64,000 nucleotides of DNA from Sulfopaludibacter sp963815475 (GCA_963815475.1 CAWFHD010000003.1:6572001-6636000); one strand, 5' to 3'. Counted from the first letter of the stretch, positions 24,441 to 33,886 are shown. Notes: generated by a model from the letters alone, not told the origin. Made by a program: numbers and translations.

Positions 24441-25088
24441 TTACCGCGCGCCGAAAGTGAAGTTGACCCCCGTGGTATATCGCAGGTTATTCTGGTTCCT
24501 GTTCTGCATGTCCTGAATGTTCTCCAGGCGGGTCAGCAAATAGTCCAGGCCAATCGGCCGGAAACTGACATGTTTATTGATTTTGATATCGAGGCCACCG
24601 CCCGCAGCCATCGCAAACGCAGTGTGGGATGCGACAGCCCGGACGGATATCGGTAAGTTGCCAGCCTGTGTGGGCTGGCCAGGCAGGAAAATCGGCTGAG
24701 TGGGAATCTGGACCGGTATAGCGGTGAGCTCTTCACTGGTGGTGGCGTACGCGCCTCCAAACAGAACGTTGACGTAGGGGCTAAAGCGCTTGTAGCGCAT
24801 GGTAAAACGCGGCCCGGCAAGGAAGGTGAAAAGAGTGCTGTCCAGTTGGTTCCCGCCTATGCTGCCGTTGTGAACCGCCGCTAAGTCCCCGACGACGCTT
24901 AGATACCTATTCACGTTGACTGCCACTTGGCCGCCTCCACCATACAAGCTGAACGATGGGATATTGTCTGTCGAGCTGGCTCGAACGTAAGTGAAACCCA
25001 GGAAGGTTTCGACTGAAGGATAGTCCGCCGCGAAGGCCGAGCCGCCGCCTAGCGTGACTAATACCACCAAAGCAAGACTCTTTCTCAT
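24441..25088 (-). CDS. Outer-membrane beta-barrel protein (OmpA/porin-like)
   Basis: A 215-residue exported protein. A signal peptide (MRKSLALVVLVTLGGGSAFA) precedes a mature part made of alternating amphipathic strands typical of a small eight-stranded barrel: ETFLGFTYVRAS, GGGGQVAVNVNRYLSVVGDL, FLAGPRFTMRY and the terminal LRYTTGVNFTFGAR ending close to an aromatic residue. The ATG at 25088 is chosen because the signal peptide starts there. I cannot assign a specific function. It is monocistronic on the minus strand. Confidence 0.82.
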   Translation of the reverse strand: MRKSLALVVLVTLGGGSAFAADYPSVETFLGFTYVRASSTDNIPSFSLYGGGGQVAVNVNRYLSVVGDLAAVHNGSIGGNQLDSTLFTFLAGPRFTMRYKRFSPYVNVLFGGAYATTSEELTAIPVQIPTQPIFLPGQPTQAGNLPISVRAVASHTAFAMAAGGGLDIKINKHVSFRPIGLDYLLTRLENIQDMQNRNQNNLRYTTGVNFTFGAR

Positions 25089-25326
25089 TATGTTGTAATC
25101 TCCGCAATCCAAATGGATTAGTTTAAGGTTATCTTGTCTTTTATAACCGGAAGGCGCCGCGCTGGGAGGAAGCCTCCTATGTGACCCCATTTACATTTCT
25201 AGCGATGCTTGCATCCGCACAGGGATCTAGTTTTGGGGGTTTCAGGCCCGACATGATAGAACCTGCCGGCGATCGGAAAAAATAAACCGCCATTGATTTC
25301 GCCGGATCAGTTAGTGGAAGAGTCAA

Positions 25327-26085
25327 ATGGCAGACTATCCGGTGCTGGACTTCATTGTTTCCATGGGGTTGCTCTGGGGCGCGGCACAGACAGGCGCATT
25401 CTTCCTTCGAAGGCGGGGAAAGCTGCAGGAGGACGAGTGGATAGATCTCAGTGCCGTGCTGGCAGCGACGCTGACACTGCTAGGACTCGTGATCGGGTTC
25501 ACGTTTTCGATGGCAACCAGCCGGTATAATCAGCGCAAAGATTGCGAGGCGACCGAGGCCAATGCGATCGGCACGGAATACCTTCGCGCGGAACTACTGC
25601 CCGAGTCCGACGCAACGAGAGTGCAGGAACTGCTGAGGAGGTATCTGCATCAGCGCACCCTATTCTATCTGGCGCGCGACGCACGGCAACTTCAGCAGGT
25701 CAACACGGCTACGGCGCGGCTGCAGGCCGATCTGTGGGGCGCCGTCCAGGCTCGCGCGGCCGCGCAGCCAACGCCGGTAGTCTCGTTGGCGGTTGCGGGC
25801 ATGAACGATGTGCTGAACTCGCAAGCATACACTCAGGCGGCCTGGTGGAACCGTATACCCGCGGGAGCGTGGGAGATGATGATCGCGATTGCCGTCTGCT
25901 GCAGTTGCCTTGTCGGCTATACGTCGCGCCAGGCAAAGCCCTGCTTCCGGCGGATTCTGATTCTGCCCTTCATGCTTGCGATCGCCTTCTCGTTGATCGC
26001 GGACATCGATGCGCCACGCGGCGGACTCATCCTCTTACATCCACTGAATCTTGAGAATCTTGCCCGGTCGCTGAGCGTGAGATAG
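25327..26085 (+). CDS. DUF4239-like (bestrophin-like) membrane protein
   Basis: A 252-residue inner-membrane protein. The N-terminal and central hydrophobic segments include LLGLVIGFTFSMATSRYNQR followed by EATEANAIGTEYLRAELL, the pattern I associate with the DUF4239/bestrophin-like family. Two or three more membrane helices lie in the C-terminal third (AWEMMIAIAVCCSCLVGY, ILILPFMLAIAFSLIADID), which ends in the family's typical SPRGG-like DAPRGGLI. The function is unknown; an anion-channel-like role is only suggested by the family's name. A GGAAGAG lies upstream of the ATG. Confidence 0.75.
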   Translation: MADYPVLDFIVSMGLLWGAAQTGAFFLRRRGKLQEDEWIDLSAVLAATLTLLGLVIGFTFSMATSRYNQRKDCEATEANAIGTEYLRAELLPESDATRVQELLRRYLHQRTLFYLARDARQLQQVNTATARLQADLWGAVQARAAAQPTPVVSLAVAGMNDVLNSQAYTQAAWWNRIPAGAWEMMIAIAVCCSCLVGYTSRQAKPCFRRILILPFMLAIAFSLIADIDAPRGGLILLHPLNLENLARSLSVR

Positions 26086-26102
26086 GGGATGGCTGGGGAA
26101 AA

Positions 26103-26192
26103 TGGCGGAGAGAGTGGGATTCGAACCCACGTTAGAGTTTCCCCTAAACACGCTTTCCAAGCGTGCGCCTTCAACCACTCGGCCATCTCTCC
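26103..26192 (-). tRNA. tRNA-Ser (GGA)
   Basis: A 90-nt class II tRNA including an encoded CCA. The acceptor stem pairs GGAGAGA with TCTCTCC. The anticodon arm is CACGC-TTGGAAA-GCGTG with anticodon GGA (complement of 26156-26158), reading UCC/UCU. A long variable arm follows (TTTAGGGGAAACTCTAA), then the T-arm GTGGGTTCGAATCCCAC. The D-arm is GCCGAGTGGTTGAAGGC. All features fit a serine tRNA. It is divergent from the beta-propeller gene. Confidence 0.97.
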
Positions 26193-26306
26193 GATTCGGA
26201 AAAATCGCGCTGCTCGCGGTTGTTCGAGCGGCGTTGCGATCTTTATCAGAATACCATGCCCCGGCCCTGCGGCATGGGTTTCGGACGTCGCAGTACAATA
26301 AAGCGA

Positions 26307-27461
26307 GTGACCCGTTCCCTCATTTCCCGCCGCGACCTGCTTCTGTCTTCGGCCGCGCTGGCTGCCTGCGGGCATCCCAAGGCCACTGAATTCTCGGGCT
26401 ATTGCTTTGTTGCCAACCAGGGCAGCCGCTCGGTGGCCGCGGTCGATCTGCGCCGATTCCGGGTCCGCAAACAGATTCCGCTCGATGCCGCGCCAACGCT
26501 GGTAATTCGCCATCCCACTCTTCCGAAAGTCTTCGCCCTTGCGCCCGATGCCGGGACGGTCTACGAGATTGAGGCGGCATCGCTATCCGTCACTCGGCGC
26601 GCGCGAGCCGGCAATCAGGCCATCGGCATGGAGATGTCGCCGCTCAAGGACGCTCTTTGGGTAGCCTATCGCGACCCCGCGGTTCTGGTCGAAATCCCGC
26701 TCACCTCCATGAAGCCTGGGCGGCGCATCAAACTGGACTCTCCACCCGTAGCCTTCGGTTTGACGGACGATCGCAGCAAAGAAGGCCGGCTGGGCGCGGC
26801 CGCCAGCGCGCAAGATCGCAGCATTGCCATCGTGTCGCTGGACAAAGGCACTGTAGAGCGGACGATTTCGGTGGGACAGGAGCCTTCCATTCTCTGTTTC
26901 CGCGTTGACGGAAAGCATCTGATCGCAGGCAGCCGGGCGGATCGCAGCCTCACTGTTTTCGAATCGGCCACTGGGCAAACGGTGGTTCGCCTTCCGCTGG
27001 CCGTGACGCCGCGGACCTTCTGCGTGAAGTCCGATGGCGGCCAACTCTTCATCAGCGGCGACGGTATGGACGCGGTAGTGATCGTCTTCCCATTTTCCAC
27101 GGAGATCTGGCAAACGGTGCTGGCGGGGCGCGCGCCGGGCGCGATGGCGGTGACCGACTCGCCGTCGTTTCTGCTGGTGGCGAACCCGGATACGAACAGT
27201 GTCACGGTGCTCGACGTGGATTCGCAGAAGTTGGTGGCGCTGGTGGAGGTAGGGCAGCGGCCGGGGCAGATCCTGCTAACGCCGGATCGTCAATACGCGC
27301 TGGTGCTCAACGAGGGTTCGGGCGATATGGCGGTGATCCGCACTTACTCGCTGCGGTCGCCGCAACTGGCGTCCCGATCGCGCTTCAAGTCGGCTCCGCT
27401 ATTCACGATGATTCCGGTGGGTGAGAAGCCGGTCAGCGCGGCCGTAGTCGCGCTGACCTGA
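26307..27461 (+). CDS. Exported YVTN/YncE-like beta-propeller lipoprotein
   Basis: A protein of about 384 residues. The N-terminus has a Tat-like SRRDLLLSSAALAAC with a lipobox-type LAAC, so it is probably a Tat-exported lipoprotein. The body is a series of WD/YVTN-like blades: YCFVANQGSRSVAAVDL, GTVYEIEAAS, SIAIVSLDKG, HLIAGSRADRSLTVFE, FLLVANPDTNSVTVLDVD and YALVLNEGSGDMAVI. The open frame runs back into the tRNA, so I use the GTG at 26307 immediately before the signal; an ATG at 26274 is possible. The role is unknown, perhaps binding of a ligand or electron-transfer partner in the periplasm. Confidence 0.8.
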   Translation: MTRSLISRRDLLLSSAALAACGHPKATEFSGYCFVANQGSRSVAAVDLRRFRVRKQIPLDAAPTLVIRHPTLPKVFALAPDAGTVYEIEAASLSVTRRARAGNQAIGMEMSPLKDALWVAYRDPAVLVEIPLTSMKPGRRIKLDSPPVAFGLTDDRSKEGRLGAAASAQDRSIAIVSLDKGTVERTISVGQEPSILCFRVDGKHLIAGSRADRSLTVFESATGQTVVRLPLAVTPRTFCVKSDGGQLFISGDGMDAVVIVFPFSTEIWQTVLAGRAPGAMAVTDSPSFLLVANPDTNSVTVLDVDSQKLVALVEVGQRPGQILLTPDRQYALVLNEGSGDMAVIRTYSLRSPQLASRSRFKSAPLFTMIPVGEKPVSAAVVALT

Positions 27462-27472
27462 GTCCTCGGTGT

Positions 27473-29938
27473 TTAGTTGTTGTTATTCGTCGACGCGGTG
27501 GCCGACCCCTTTACGTACTTGTCGAACCACTGGAATTTCTCCCACAGCACATGCTCGATGGTTTCCTTGCCGCGGTAGCCGTGCGCTTCGAACGGCAGGA
27601 ACACCAGGCGGGTGATGCCGCCATTGCCGCGCACGGCTTCGTACATGCGCTCCGATTGAATCGGGAAGGTTCCACTGTTGTCGTCGGCCTCGCCGTGGAT
27701 GAACAGTAGAGGAGCCTTGATCTTGTCGGCGTACATGAACGGCGACATCCGCAGGTAGACTTCCGGCGCCTGCCAGATGGTGCGCCGCTCGTTCTGGAAG
27801 CCGAACGGAGTGAGCGTCCGATTGGGCGCCCCGCTCTCCGCGATTCCCGCTTTGAACAGATCGCTGTGCGCCAGCAGGGTGTCGGTCATGAAGGCGCCGT
27901 AGCTGTGGCCGCCCACCCCGATGCGAGCGCGGTCTGTGACGCCCATGGATACAGCCTTCTCCACCGCGGCCTTGGCGTCCGCCACTACCTGGTCGACGAA
28001 GTGATCGTTCACGGTGTCGGGATCGCCGATGATCGGCATGGCGGTGTTGGCCAGTACGGCGTAGCCTTCCAGGGCGAAGAACAGTTCCGAGTAGCCTGTC
28101 ATTTCGGTGAAGCGCTTGGTGGATCCGCTCACCTGGCTGGCCGTGGCGGCATCGTTATATTCATACGGATAGGCCCACACTACGGTGGGAAGGCGGGTGC
28201 CGGGCTTATAGTCGGCCGGCAGATAGAGAGTGAATTGGAGTTCCACGCCGTCCTCGCGGTTGTATTTCACCAACTGCTTGGAGATGCCGCGAATCGAAGG
28301 TTGCGGGTCGGGGAACTTGGTCACGGCGGTCATGGCGCCGCTGGCGGTCCGCAGGAAATAGTTGGGCGGCTCGGTGGGACTCTCGCGGCGCGTCAGGAAC
28401 TTGGTGCCGTGCTCGTCCAGGATGGCGGCCACCTGCTCGTAGTGATCGTCATCGCAGCGGAACAGGTGCTCGGTCTGCTTAGTGGATAGGTTGTACCGAT
28501 CGAGGAAAGGATGGTCGCCGGTTGGCGAAGAGCCCACGCCGGCCAAGAAGATGTTGTCGCCATCCTGTACAAGGGCGGCTTGTCCGTTGGCGGTTGCCTT
28601 CATCTCGGGCGTGCCCGGATCCTTATAGCGGTCCTGCTGGTTGCGGCTCCAGATCAACAGAGGCTCCTGACCGGGCTTGTCCAGATCGATCTGGAATGTG
28701 CGGACGCGGCGCGTCTTGCGGTCGGAATCCCCTACGAAGGCCATGCCGCCCTTGGCTGCCATCTGCAAATTTGTGAAGCGGGCTTCCGTCTTCACGATCT
28801 CGGTGGGCGCGCCCGTGAACGGCGCCTTCAGCCCCATCACCTTGTCGCGATAAGGCGCCTGATTCTTGAGGTCGCCGCCATCGAGGGCTTCCACCCAGAG
28901 GAGTGTCGCTGGTTCGCTCACGCGCCACTGCGAGTTGCGGGGCCCGGTCATCACGCCGTTCAAGGGCACTTTATCTTCGAGCGGAGTGCTCGCCACTTTG
29001 TGCGCCATCTTTCCGGTCGTGTCCCAAACCTCCACTTCCTTGGGGAATGAGTTGTAGCTGTGCAGGTAGGAGAAGGGCTTGTGAATGGTGGTCACCAACA
29101 GGTCCTTGCCGTTGGGAGAAACATGAACCGATTCGAGGATTCCCGGCTTGCCGATGGGAGTCGCCTTGCCGGTGGCCAGATCCACGTTGGCAAGTTGCGA
29201 GGTGGCGTAGTAGACGAACAGGTCTTCGTCGTGCGGGCTCGCCAGCATGTCTTCCAGTGTGGGAGCGGGCGCGCCGCCGCCGAGACTCTCCTGCACATGC
29301 GGTCCCGGAGGAACCAGGGGCAGGGCAGGCGCCGGTCCGCGATCGGCCCGCACCGTGAACACCAGCAGCGATTTGCCATCGGGCATCCACTGCACGTTGC
29401 CGCCGCCACCGCCGCTGAAGCCACCGCGTCCGCCGCCACCGCCGCCGCGTCCTCCACCCATCACGGTGTTCACGCGGACGCCTTCCACTTTGTGGGTCTT
29501 GCCGGCGGTGTCGCCCACCCACAATTCGATCCCGGCCGCGGTAGTGTTGGTGAAGGCGAACTGCTTGCCATCGGGACTCCAGCGCGCGCCGCCCAGCAGG
29601 GGATTCGGGGGCAGGTCGACTTTGACCGTTGTGCCCTCAGGAAGCTTGCGCAAGAGCAGCGAGGTCTCAAACGTTACATTGTGCAACCCGTTGGTCTTGG
29701 GGTTGATGCGTATGCCGGCGATACGCAGCATAGGCTGCGCCAGTTCGGACAGCGGTGGATTGCGCACCGACTGCGCCTGGATCGCGTAGGTGTGGCTTGG
29801 GTTGATCTGTAACGTAGGTGTGGTGGGAGCGTTGACGACATCCAAAACGGCCTTGGGCGGTTTCTGATACTTCTCAGCGCCCAAAATCGTCAAGGCCGCC
29901 AGGAAAAGCAGGCTCGAAGCTTTTGTTGCAGGTTTCAT
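27473..29938 (-). CDS. Exported prolyl-oligopeptidase-family (S9) serine peptidase
   Basis: An 821-residue exported peptidase. A signal peptide (KASSLLFLAALTILGA) is followed by a beta-propeller-like region with an unusual glycine tract (GGGRGGGGGGRGGFSGGGGG, about residues 160-185) and the C-terminal alpha/beta-hydrolase domain: nucleophile Ser in GVGGHSYGAFMT, Asp in FIHGEADDNSGT, His in FEAHGYRGKE. It resembles the S9D/glutamyl-peptidase-like acidobacterial and Bacteroidetes enzymes that degrade peptides in the periplasm. The ATG at 29938 fits the signal peptide. The glycine tract probably forms a flexible loop in the propeller. Confidence 0.92.
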   Translation of the reverse strand: MKPATKASSLLFLAALTILGAEKYQKPPKAVLDVVNAPTTPTLQINPSHTYAIQAQSVRNPPLSELAQPMLRIAGIRINPKTNGLHNVTFETSLLLRKLPEGTTVKVDLPPNPLLGGARWSPDGKQFAFTNTTAAGIELWVGDTAGKTHKVEGVRVNTVMGGGRGGGGGGRGGFSGGGGGNVQWMPDGKSLLVFTVRADRGPAPALPLVPPGPHVQESLGGGAPAPTLEDMLASPHDEDLFVYYATSQLANVDLATGKATPIGKPGILESVHVSPNGKDLLVTTIHKPFSYLHSYNSFPKEVEVWDTTGKMAHKVASTPLEDKVPLNGVMTGPRNSQWRVSEPATLLWVEALDGGDLKNQAPYRDKVMGLKAPFTGAPTEIVKTEARFTNLQMAAKGGMAFVGDSDRKTRRVRTFQIDLDKPGQEPLLIWSRNQQDRYKDPGTPEMKATANGQAALVQDGDNIFLAGVGSSPTGDHPFLDRYNLSTKQTEHLFRCDDDHYEQVAAILDEHGTKFLTRRESPTEPPNYFLRTASGAMTAVTKFPDPQPSIRGISKQLVKYNREDGVELQFTLYLPADYKPGTRLPTVVWAYPYEYNDAATASQVSGSTKRFTEMTGYSELFFALEGYAVLANTAMPIIGDPDTVNDHFVDQVVADAKAAVEKAVSMGVTDRARIGVGGHSYGAFMTDTLLAHSDLFKAGIAESGAPNRTLTPFGFQNERRTIWQAPEVYLRMSPFMYADKIKAPLLFIHGEADDNSGTFPIQSERMYEAVRGNGGITRLVFLPFEAHGYRGKETIEHVLWEKFQWFDKYVKGSATASTNNNN

Positions 29939-30037
29939 AGGAGTATTCCGAATCTTATGGAATAGTGTTACCGAAGTCAAACCGGCCGGGCGGTTTGATG
30001 CCGCATCGCCGGAGGTTCGCCACGGGGGACTTTCCTA

Positions 30038-30066
30038 TTGACATTCTATAGGGCGTGCCGTAATCT
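30038..30066 (+). promoter_or_regulatory. Sigma-70-type promoter of the ADOP permease gene
   Basis: TTGACA (30038-30043), a 17-bp spacer and TAATCT (30061-30066), 28 bp upstream of the ATG. Within and after it are repeated CTATAG-type sequences (CTATAGG at 30046 and 30080; ATATAG at 30069), which could be an operator. Confidence 0.7.
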
Positions 30067-30093
30067 CCATATAGATCCTCTATAGGAGAGCCG

Positions 30094-32706
30094 ATGCGCC
30101 TCTTCAAAGCGATTTCCAATTTGTTTCACCGGTCCCGCGCCGAGGCCGAACTTGACGGTGAGCTCCGCAGCTTTGTCGAGATGACGGTGGATCAGAAAGT
30201 TCGCGCCGGTATGGATCCCGCCGCCGCCCGCCGTGCCGCGCTGCTGGAATTCGGCGGCGTGGAGGCTGTAAAAGAGCAGGTCCGCGACGTCCGTGCCTTG
30301 GCCTGGCTCGATTCGTCCTGGCAGGATGTCCGCTACGCGCTACGCGGCCTGCGTAAGAGTCCCGGCTTCACCACCATCGCACTGCTGTCGCTGGCTCTCG
30401 GAGTGGGCGCCAATTCCGCCATCTTCGGCGTTTTCTATGCCGTGGTGGTGCGTCCGCTGCCATATTACGAACCGGGCCAACTGCTTGCCGTTGGCCGCGC
30501 GGCGCCCGGACACAATGGCGCCGATGTGCTGACGCCGGAGTTCGTCGCGTGGCAGCTCGACCAGCACGTCTTCAGCGGTCTCGCCTCATGGAACGATGCG
30601 CAGTTTAATCTGACTGGCGCCGCGACCCCCGAACGCCTCACCGCCGCCCAAGTCTCACCCAATTTCCTCCAGGTCCTGGGCACCCGGCCTGCTCTGGGCC
30701 GTGAGTTCGTGCCTTCCGACCGGCACGCCGCCATCATTACTTATGATCTTTGGCAGAGGCAATTCGCTGGTGACCCTGCCGCCATCGGCCGTTCCATCCT
30801 GCTTGCGGGCACTCCCGACACGTTGGTGGGCGTGCTGCCACCCCATTTCCGCTTTCCCGGCGACCTTCACGCCGAGGTGTTGGTGCCCGACGATCTGCCG
30901 AATCCCCCCGATTTCTATGCGGCGAGCTTCGGCGGTCTGCGCGGCATAGGACGGCTGCGGCCGGGCGTCACCGCGGAGCGTGCCGTATCCGATCTCTCCA
31001 GCATCAGCCAGCGCTGGGAACCGCAGATGCCGGGTGGGTTCCGTAACCTGCGAAGGGGCACCAGGGTTACGGCGAGATCTCTGCACACGGAGCTGGTTGG
31101 CGACACACGGCCCGTACTGGTAGCGCTGCTGGGCGCGGTTGGCCTTCTGCTACTGCTGGCGTGCGTCAATGTGGCGAACCTGCAACTCGCGCGTGCTACG
31201 GTGCGTTGCCGCGAGATCGGCCTGCGGGCCGCTCTGGGCGCAAGCCGCGCGCGCCTGGCTCGTTTGGTGGTGATCGAGAACCTGGTGCTGGCGGCGATCG
31301 CCGGCGCTGCCGGTCTGTTGTTGGCGTCCTGGCTTCTGCGACTGCTTCCCACATCGGCCAACATCGCGTTGGCAGACGCCGGCGACCTGCGTGTTGGATG
31401 GCGACTGGCCGGGGCGGCGTTCGCATTCTCCACGTTGGCCGGACTGCTGGTGGGGCTGGCGCCCGCGATGTTGGCCCCGCGACTCGATGTGAGTGAAGTG
31501 CTGAAGGGCGGCGCGCTCTCTTTGATTGGCGGACGTGGCGCGCGGGTGCGGTCGTTGCTGGTGGCCGGCCAAGTGGCGCTGGCTTTAGTACTTCTGCTCG
31601 GATCGGGCCTGCTGCTGCGAAGCTTGCAGAGCGTGCTTTCGATCGATTTGGGCTATCGGCCCGATCATGTCCTGATGGCCTCAATGCGGCTCGCCGGACC
31701 TCGGTATAAGGAGGACGCATCGAAGAGCGCGTTCCTAGAATCACTGGTTGGTCGCCTCCAGGCACTTCCGGGCGTGGAATCGGCCGCACTGGTGAATTCG
31801 CCGCCGATGGCCGGAGGCTATTCGCTCGGCGTCGTCATCACTCTCGATGCTCGGCCGCCCGTTCCCGGGCACGACATCGGTTCGGCCGTCGTGGGAGTGA
31901 CCCCGGACTATTTGCGCGTTTTGGGAATCCGCTTGCTGCGAGGGCGCGCCCTCGACGACCGCGATCGTCCCGGCGCCCCCGATGCCGTCATCGTGAACGA
32001 GAGTTTTGTGAAGAGCGTTTTTCGTGGCGCCGATCCGATCGGCCGGCCCGTATTCTGGATGGGCAGCCGGAGCGAAGTTGTTGGGGTTATAGCCGACGTG
32101 CACCATTCCGGGCCTGAGGGTGAAGGCGGTCCCGAGATGCTGGTCTCGGAATGGCAGCATCCCCAGCACGTGGTGACTGTCGTGCTGCGGACGAAGAATG
32201 ACCCGAAGTCGCTCGAGGGGAGCATCCGGCCCGCCGTATGGTCGATCGACAAGGACTTGCCGGTGGCGAACATTTCCACCTTAGAAGATCGCCTGGAGCG
32301 TGCAGGCAGCAGCCGCCGCGTAGAGACCGTGCTTCTGGGCTCTTTTGGATTGCTGGCCCTGTTGCTTTCGGCAGTGGGCATTTACGGTGTGGCGTCTGAG
32401 GCGGTGGCGCAGCGGACCCGCGAGATCGGCCTCCGCATGGCTCTGGGCGCCCGGTCGGGGCAAGTCATCAGCGCCATCATGCGGCGCAGCTTCGCGCTTT
32501 CCGTCGCCGGCATCGCCGCCGGCGCAATCGCGGGCATGTTCCTGGTGCGTTACCTGAAGGCACTGCTCTTTGGGGTCAAGCCCACGGACGCTACCGCCTT
32601 CATTGCCGCCGCGGCGGTTCTGTTCGCCGTGTCTTTGCTGGCAGGATATGTGCCAGCACGCCGTGCCGCCCGCATTGACCCGATGACGGCATTGAGATGT
32701 GAGTAG
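30094..32706 (+). CDS. ADOP-type ABC transporter permease (MacB/FtsX-like, duplicated)
   Basis: An 870-residue inner-membrane protein of the acidobacterial duplicated-permease type. Residues 1-85 form the typical soluble N-terminal segment (LFHRSRAEAELDGELRSFVE, AARRAALLEFGG). Then come two MacB-like halves: a first membrane helix after LRKSPGFTTIALLSLALGVG, a periplasmic MacB_PCD domain, three helices with an FtsX domain (ARATVRCREIGLRAALGASR), and the second copy ending in FtsX QRTREIGLRMALGARSGQV and a final YVPARRAARIDPMTALRCE. No ATP-binding subunit is adjacent, as is usual for this family. Substrate and direction of transport are unknown. No PadR gene, often seen next to such permeases, is present. 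Confidence 0.92.
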   Translation: MRLFKAISNLFHRSRAEAELDGELRSFVEMTVDQKVRAGMDPAAARRAALLEFGGVEAVKEQVRDVRALAWLDSSWQDVRYALRGLRKSPGFTTIALLSLALGVGANSAIFGVFYAVVVRPLPYYEPGQLLAVGRAAPGHNGADVLTPEFVAWQLDQHVFSGLASWNDAQFNLTGAATPERLTAAQVSPNFLQVLGTRPALGREFVPSDRHAAIITYDLWQRQFAGDPAAIGRSILLAGTPDTLVGVLPPHFRFPGDLHAEVLVPDDLPNPPDFYAASFGGLRGIGRLRPGVTAERAVSDLSSISQRWEPQMPGGFRNLRRGTRVTARSLHTELVGDTRPVLVALLGAVGLLLLLACVNVANLQLARATVRCREIGLRAALGASRARLARLVVIENLVLAAIAGAAGLLLASWLLRLLPTSANIALADAGDLRVGWRLAGAAFAFSTLAGLLVGLAPAMLAPRLDVSEVLKGGALSLIGGRGARVRSLLVAGQVALALVLLLGSGLLLRSLQSVLSIDLGYRPDHVLMASMRLAGPRYKEDASKSAFLESLVGRLQALPGVESAALVNSPPMAGGYSLGVVITLDARPPVPGHDIGSAVVGVTPDYLRVLGIRLLRGRALDDRDRPGAPDAVIVNESFVKSVFRGADPIGRPVFWMGSRSEVVGVIADVHHSGPEGEGGPEMLVSEWQHPQHVVTVVLRTKNDPKSLEGSIRPAVWSIDKDLPVANISTLEDRLERAGSSRRVETVLLGSFGLLALLLSAVGIYGVASEAVAQRTREIGLRMALGARSGQVISAIMRRSFALSVAGIAAGAIAGMFLVRYLKALLFGVKPTDATAFIAAAAVLFAVSLLAGYVPARRAARIDPMTALRCE

Positions 32707-32739
32707 GCAGGCCTGGGGCGTGCGCTACTCTAGAGTTTC

Positions 32740-33774
32740 ATGCCCATCATTCCTCATTCTGAGTTGATCGATTTCTGCGTGCGCATTCTGACAGCGGCCG
32801 GTGTGCCGCAGCATAAGGCCGACATCACAGCGACGTCGCTGGTAGCTTCCAATTTGCGCGGTGTGGATTCGCACGGCATCCAGCTTCTGCCGTTTTATCT
32901 CGACCAGTTACTGGCGGGCGAAGTGGACGCCAAAGCCGATGGCCACGTAATCTCCGAGAACGGCTCTTGCCTGATGTTCGATGCCGAAGGCAGTCTGGGC
33001 CAGTGGGTGGGTGAAGTCTGCTGCGGTCATGCGGTGCGCATCGCCGGCGCGCAGGGAATGGCTTTGGTGATCTCGCGCAATTCGAATCACTTTGGCGCGG
33101 CGGCTTGGTGGGCACAGAAGATGCGCGCGGCGGGCCAGATCGGAATTGTGATGTGCAATGCTTCGCCGATTGTTCCGCCATGGCAGGGAAAAGAGGGACG
33201 CATGGGAACCAATCCCATCTGCATGTCGGTGCCGGGCCCTTGGCTTCTGGATATGGCGACCACCACGGTGGCGGCGGGCCGCATCTTCAAAGCATTCATC
33301 AACGACCAGCCGGAAATTCCCGCGGGCTGGGCCTTCGATTCCGAGGGCGTTCCCACTACCGAGACGCAGAAAGCGTATAAGGGTATGCTGATGCCGCTGG
33401 GCGGATACAAAGGCAGCGGCCTGGCGATGATGGTGGAGATTCTGTGCTCGGTGTTGAGCGGCGGGTTGATGTCCACGGAAATCGGCGGCATCCGGCAGCG
33501 CGGTCGGAAGGTGGGCAACAGCCAGTTGTTTATGGCGATTGATATCGCACACTTCATGCCGGTAGAAGAGTTCACGGCCCGCGTGGAAAAACTGGTGGCG
33601 CTGATGAAGTCGACGCCGGCGGCTCCCGGTTACGACGAAGTGATGGTGGCGGGCGACCCGGAGTGGCGCACCGAAGCCGAGCGGCGAGAAAAGGGAATTC
33701 CGATCGCCGATGGCAATTGGGATTCGCTGTGCAAGGCAGCGGCGCGAGTGAGTGTAGACGCTCCAAAAGTCTAG
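32740..33774 (+). CDS. Ldh2-family malate/L-lactate/ureidoglycolate dehydrogenase
   Basis: A 344-residue NAD(P)-dependent 2-hydroxyacid dehydrogenase of the Ldh2/AllD fold, distinct from the classical LDH/MDH fold. Landmarks: SNLRGVDSHGIQLLPFYL near the N-terminus with the substrate-binding Arg and His; SRNSNHFGAAAWWAQ with a catalytic-type His; TNPICMSVPG; LDMATTTVAAGRI; and MPLGGYKGSGLAMMVE. Substrates in this family include malate, lactate, sulfolactate and ureidoglycolate, and the sequence does not decide between them. The next gene is pyruvate carboxylase, so a role in oxaloacetate/malate metabolism is suggestive but not proven. Confidence 0.87.
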   Translation: MPIIPHSELIDFCVRILTAAGVPQHKADITATSLVASNLRGVDSHGIQLLPFYLDQLLAGEVDAKADGHVISENGSCLMFDAEGSLGQWVGEVCCGHAVRIAGAQGMALVISRNSNHFGAAAWWAQKMRAAGQIGIVMCNASPIVPPWQGKEGRMGTNPICMSVPGPWLLDMATTTVAAGRIFKAFINDQPEIPAGWAFDSEGVPTTETQKAYKGMLMPLGGYKGSGLAMMVEILCSVLSGGLMSTEIGGIRQRGRKVGNSQLFMAIDIAHFMPVEEFTARVEKLVALMKSTPAAPGYDEVMVAGDPEWRTEAERREKGIPIADGNWDSLCKAAARVSVDAPKV

Positions 33775-33778
33775 CGTA

Positions 33779-33852
33779 CGGACTTAGTCCGTGCAGACAG
33801 TGATCGGCGCTCGGAATTGGTGGGCTGAAGTCTGCCCCACGTCGTTTCGCAC
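33779..33852. repeat. Palindromic element, family B, partial copy 2
   Basis: In the leader of pyruvate carboxylase. It begins with the dyad CGGACTTAGTCCG, then after a spacer ends with 29 bases (33824-33852) that match the end of the 24201-24351 element with three mismatches, including the shared TGCCCCAC..TCGTTTCGCAC. This looks like a partly deleted copy of the same family. Confidence 0.6.
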
Positions 33853-33886
33853 GTCCTTGCTATCCTCAGAGAAGCATCCCTTTTCC

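Noticed and set aside
26163..26306. N-terminal extension of the beta-propeller gene
   Set aside because: It would overlap the tRNA-Ser gene and precedes a clear Tat-type signal peptide.
33791..33886. N-terminal extension of pyruvate carboxylase
   Set aside because: The extra 32 codons are the family B repeat; pyruvate carboxylase homology begins at the ATG at 33887.
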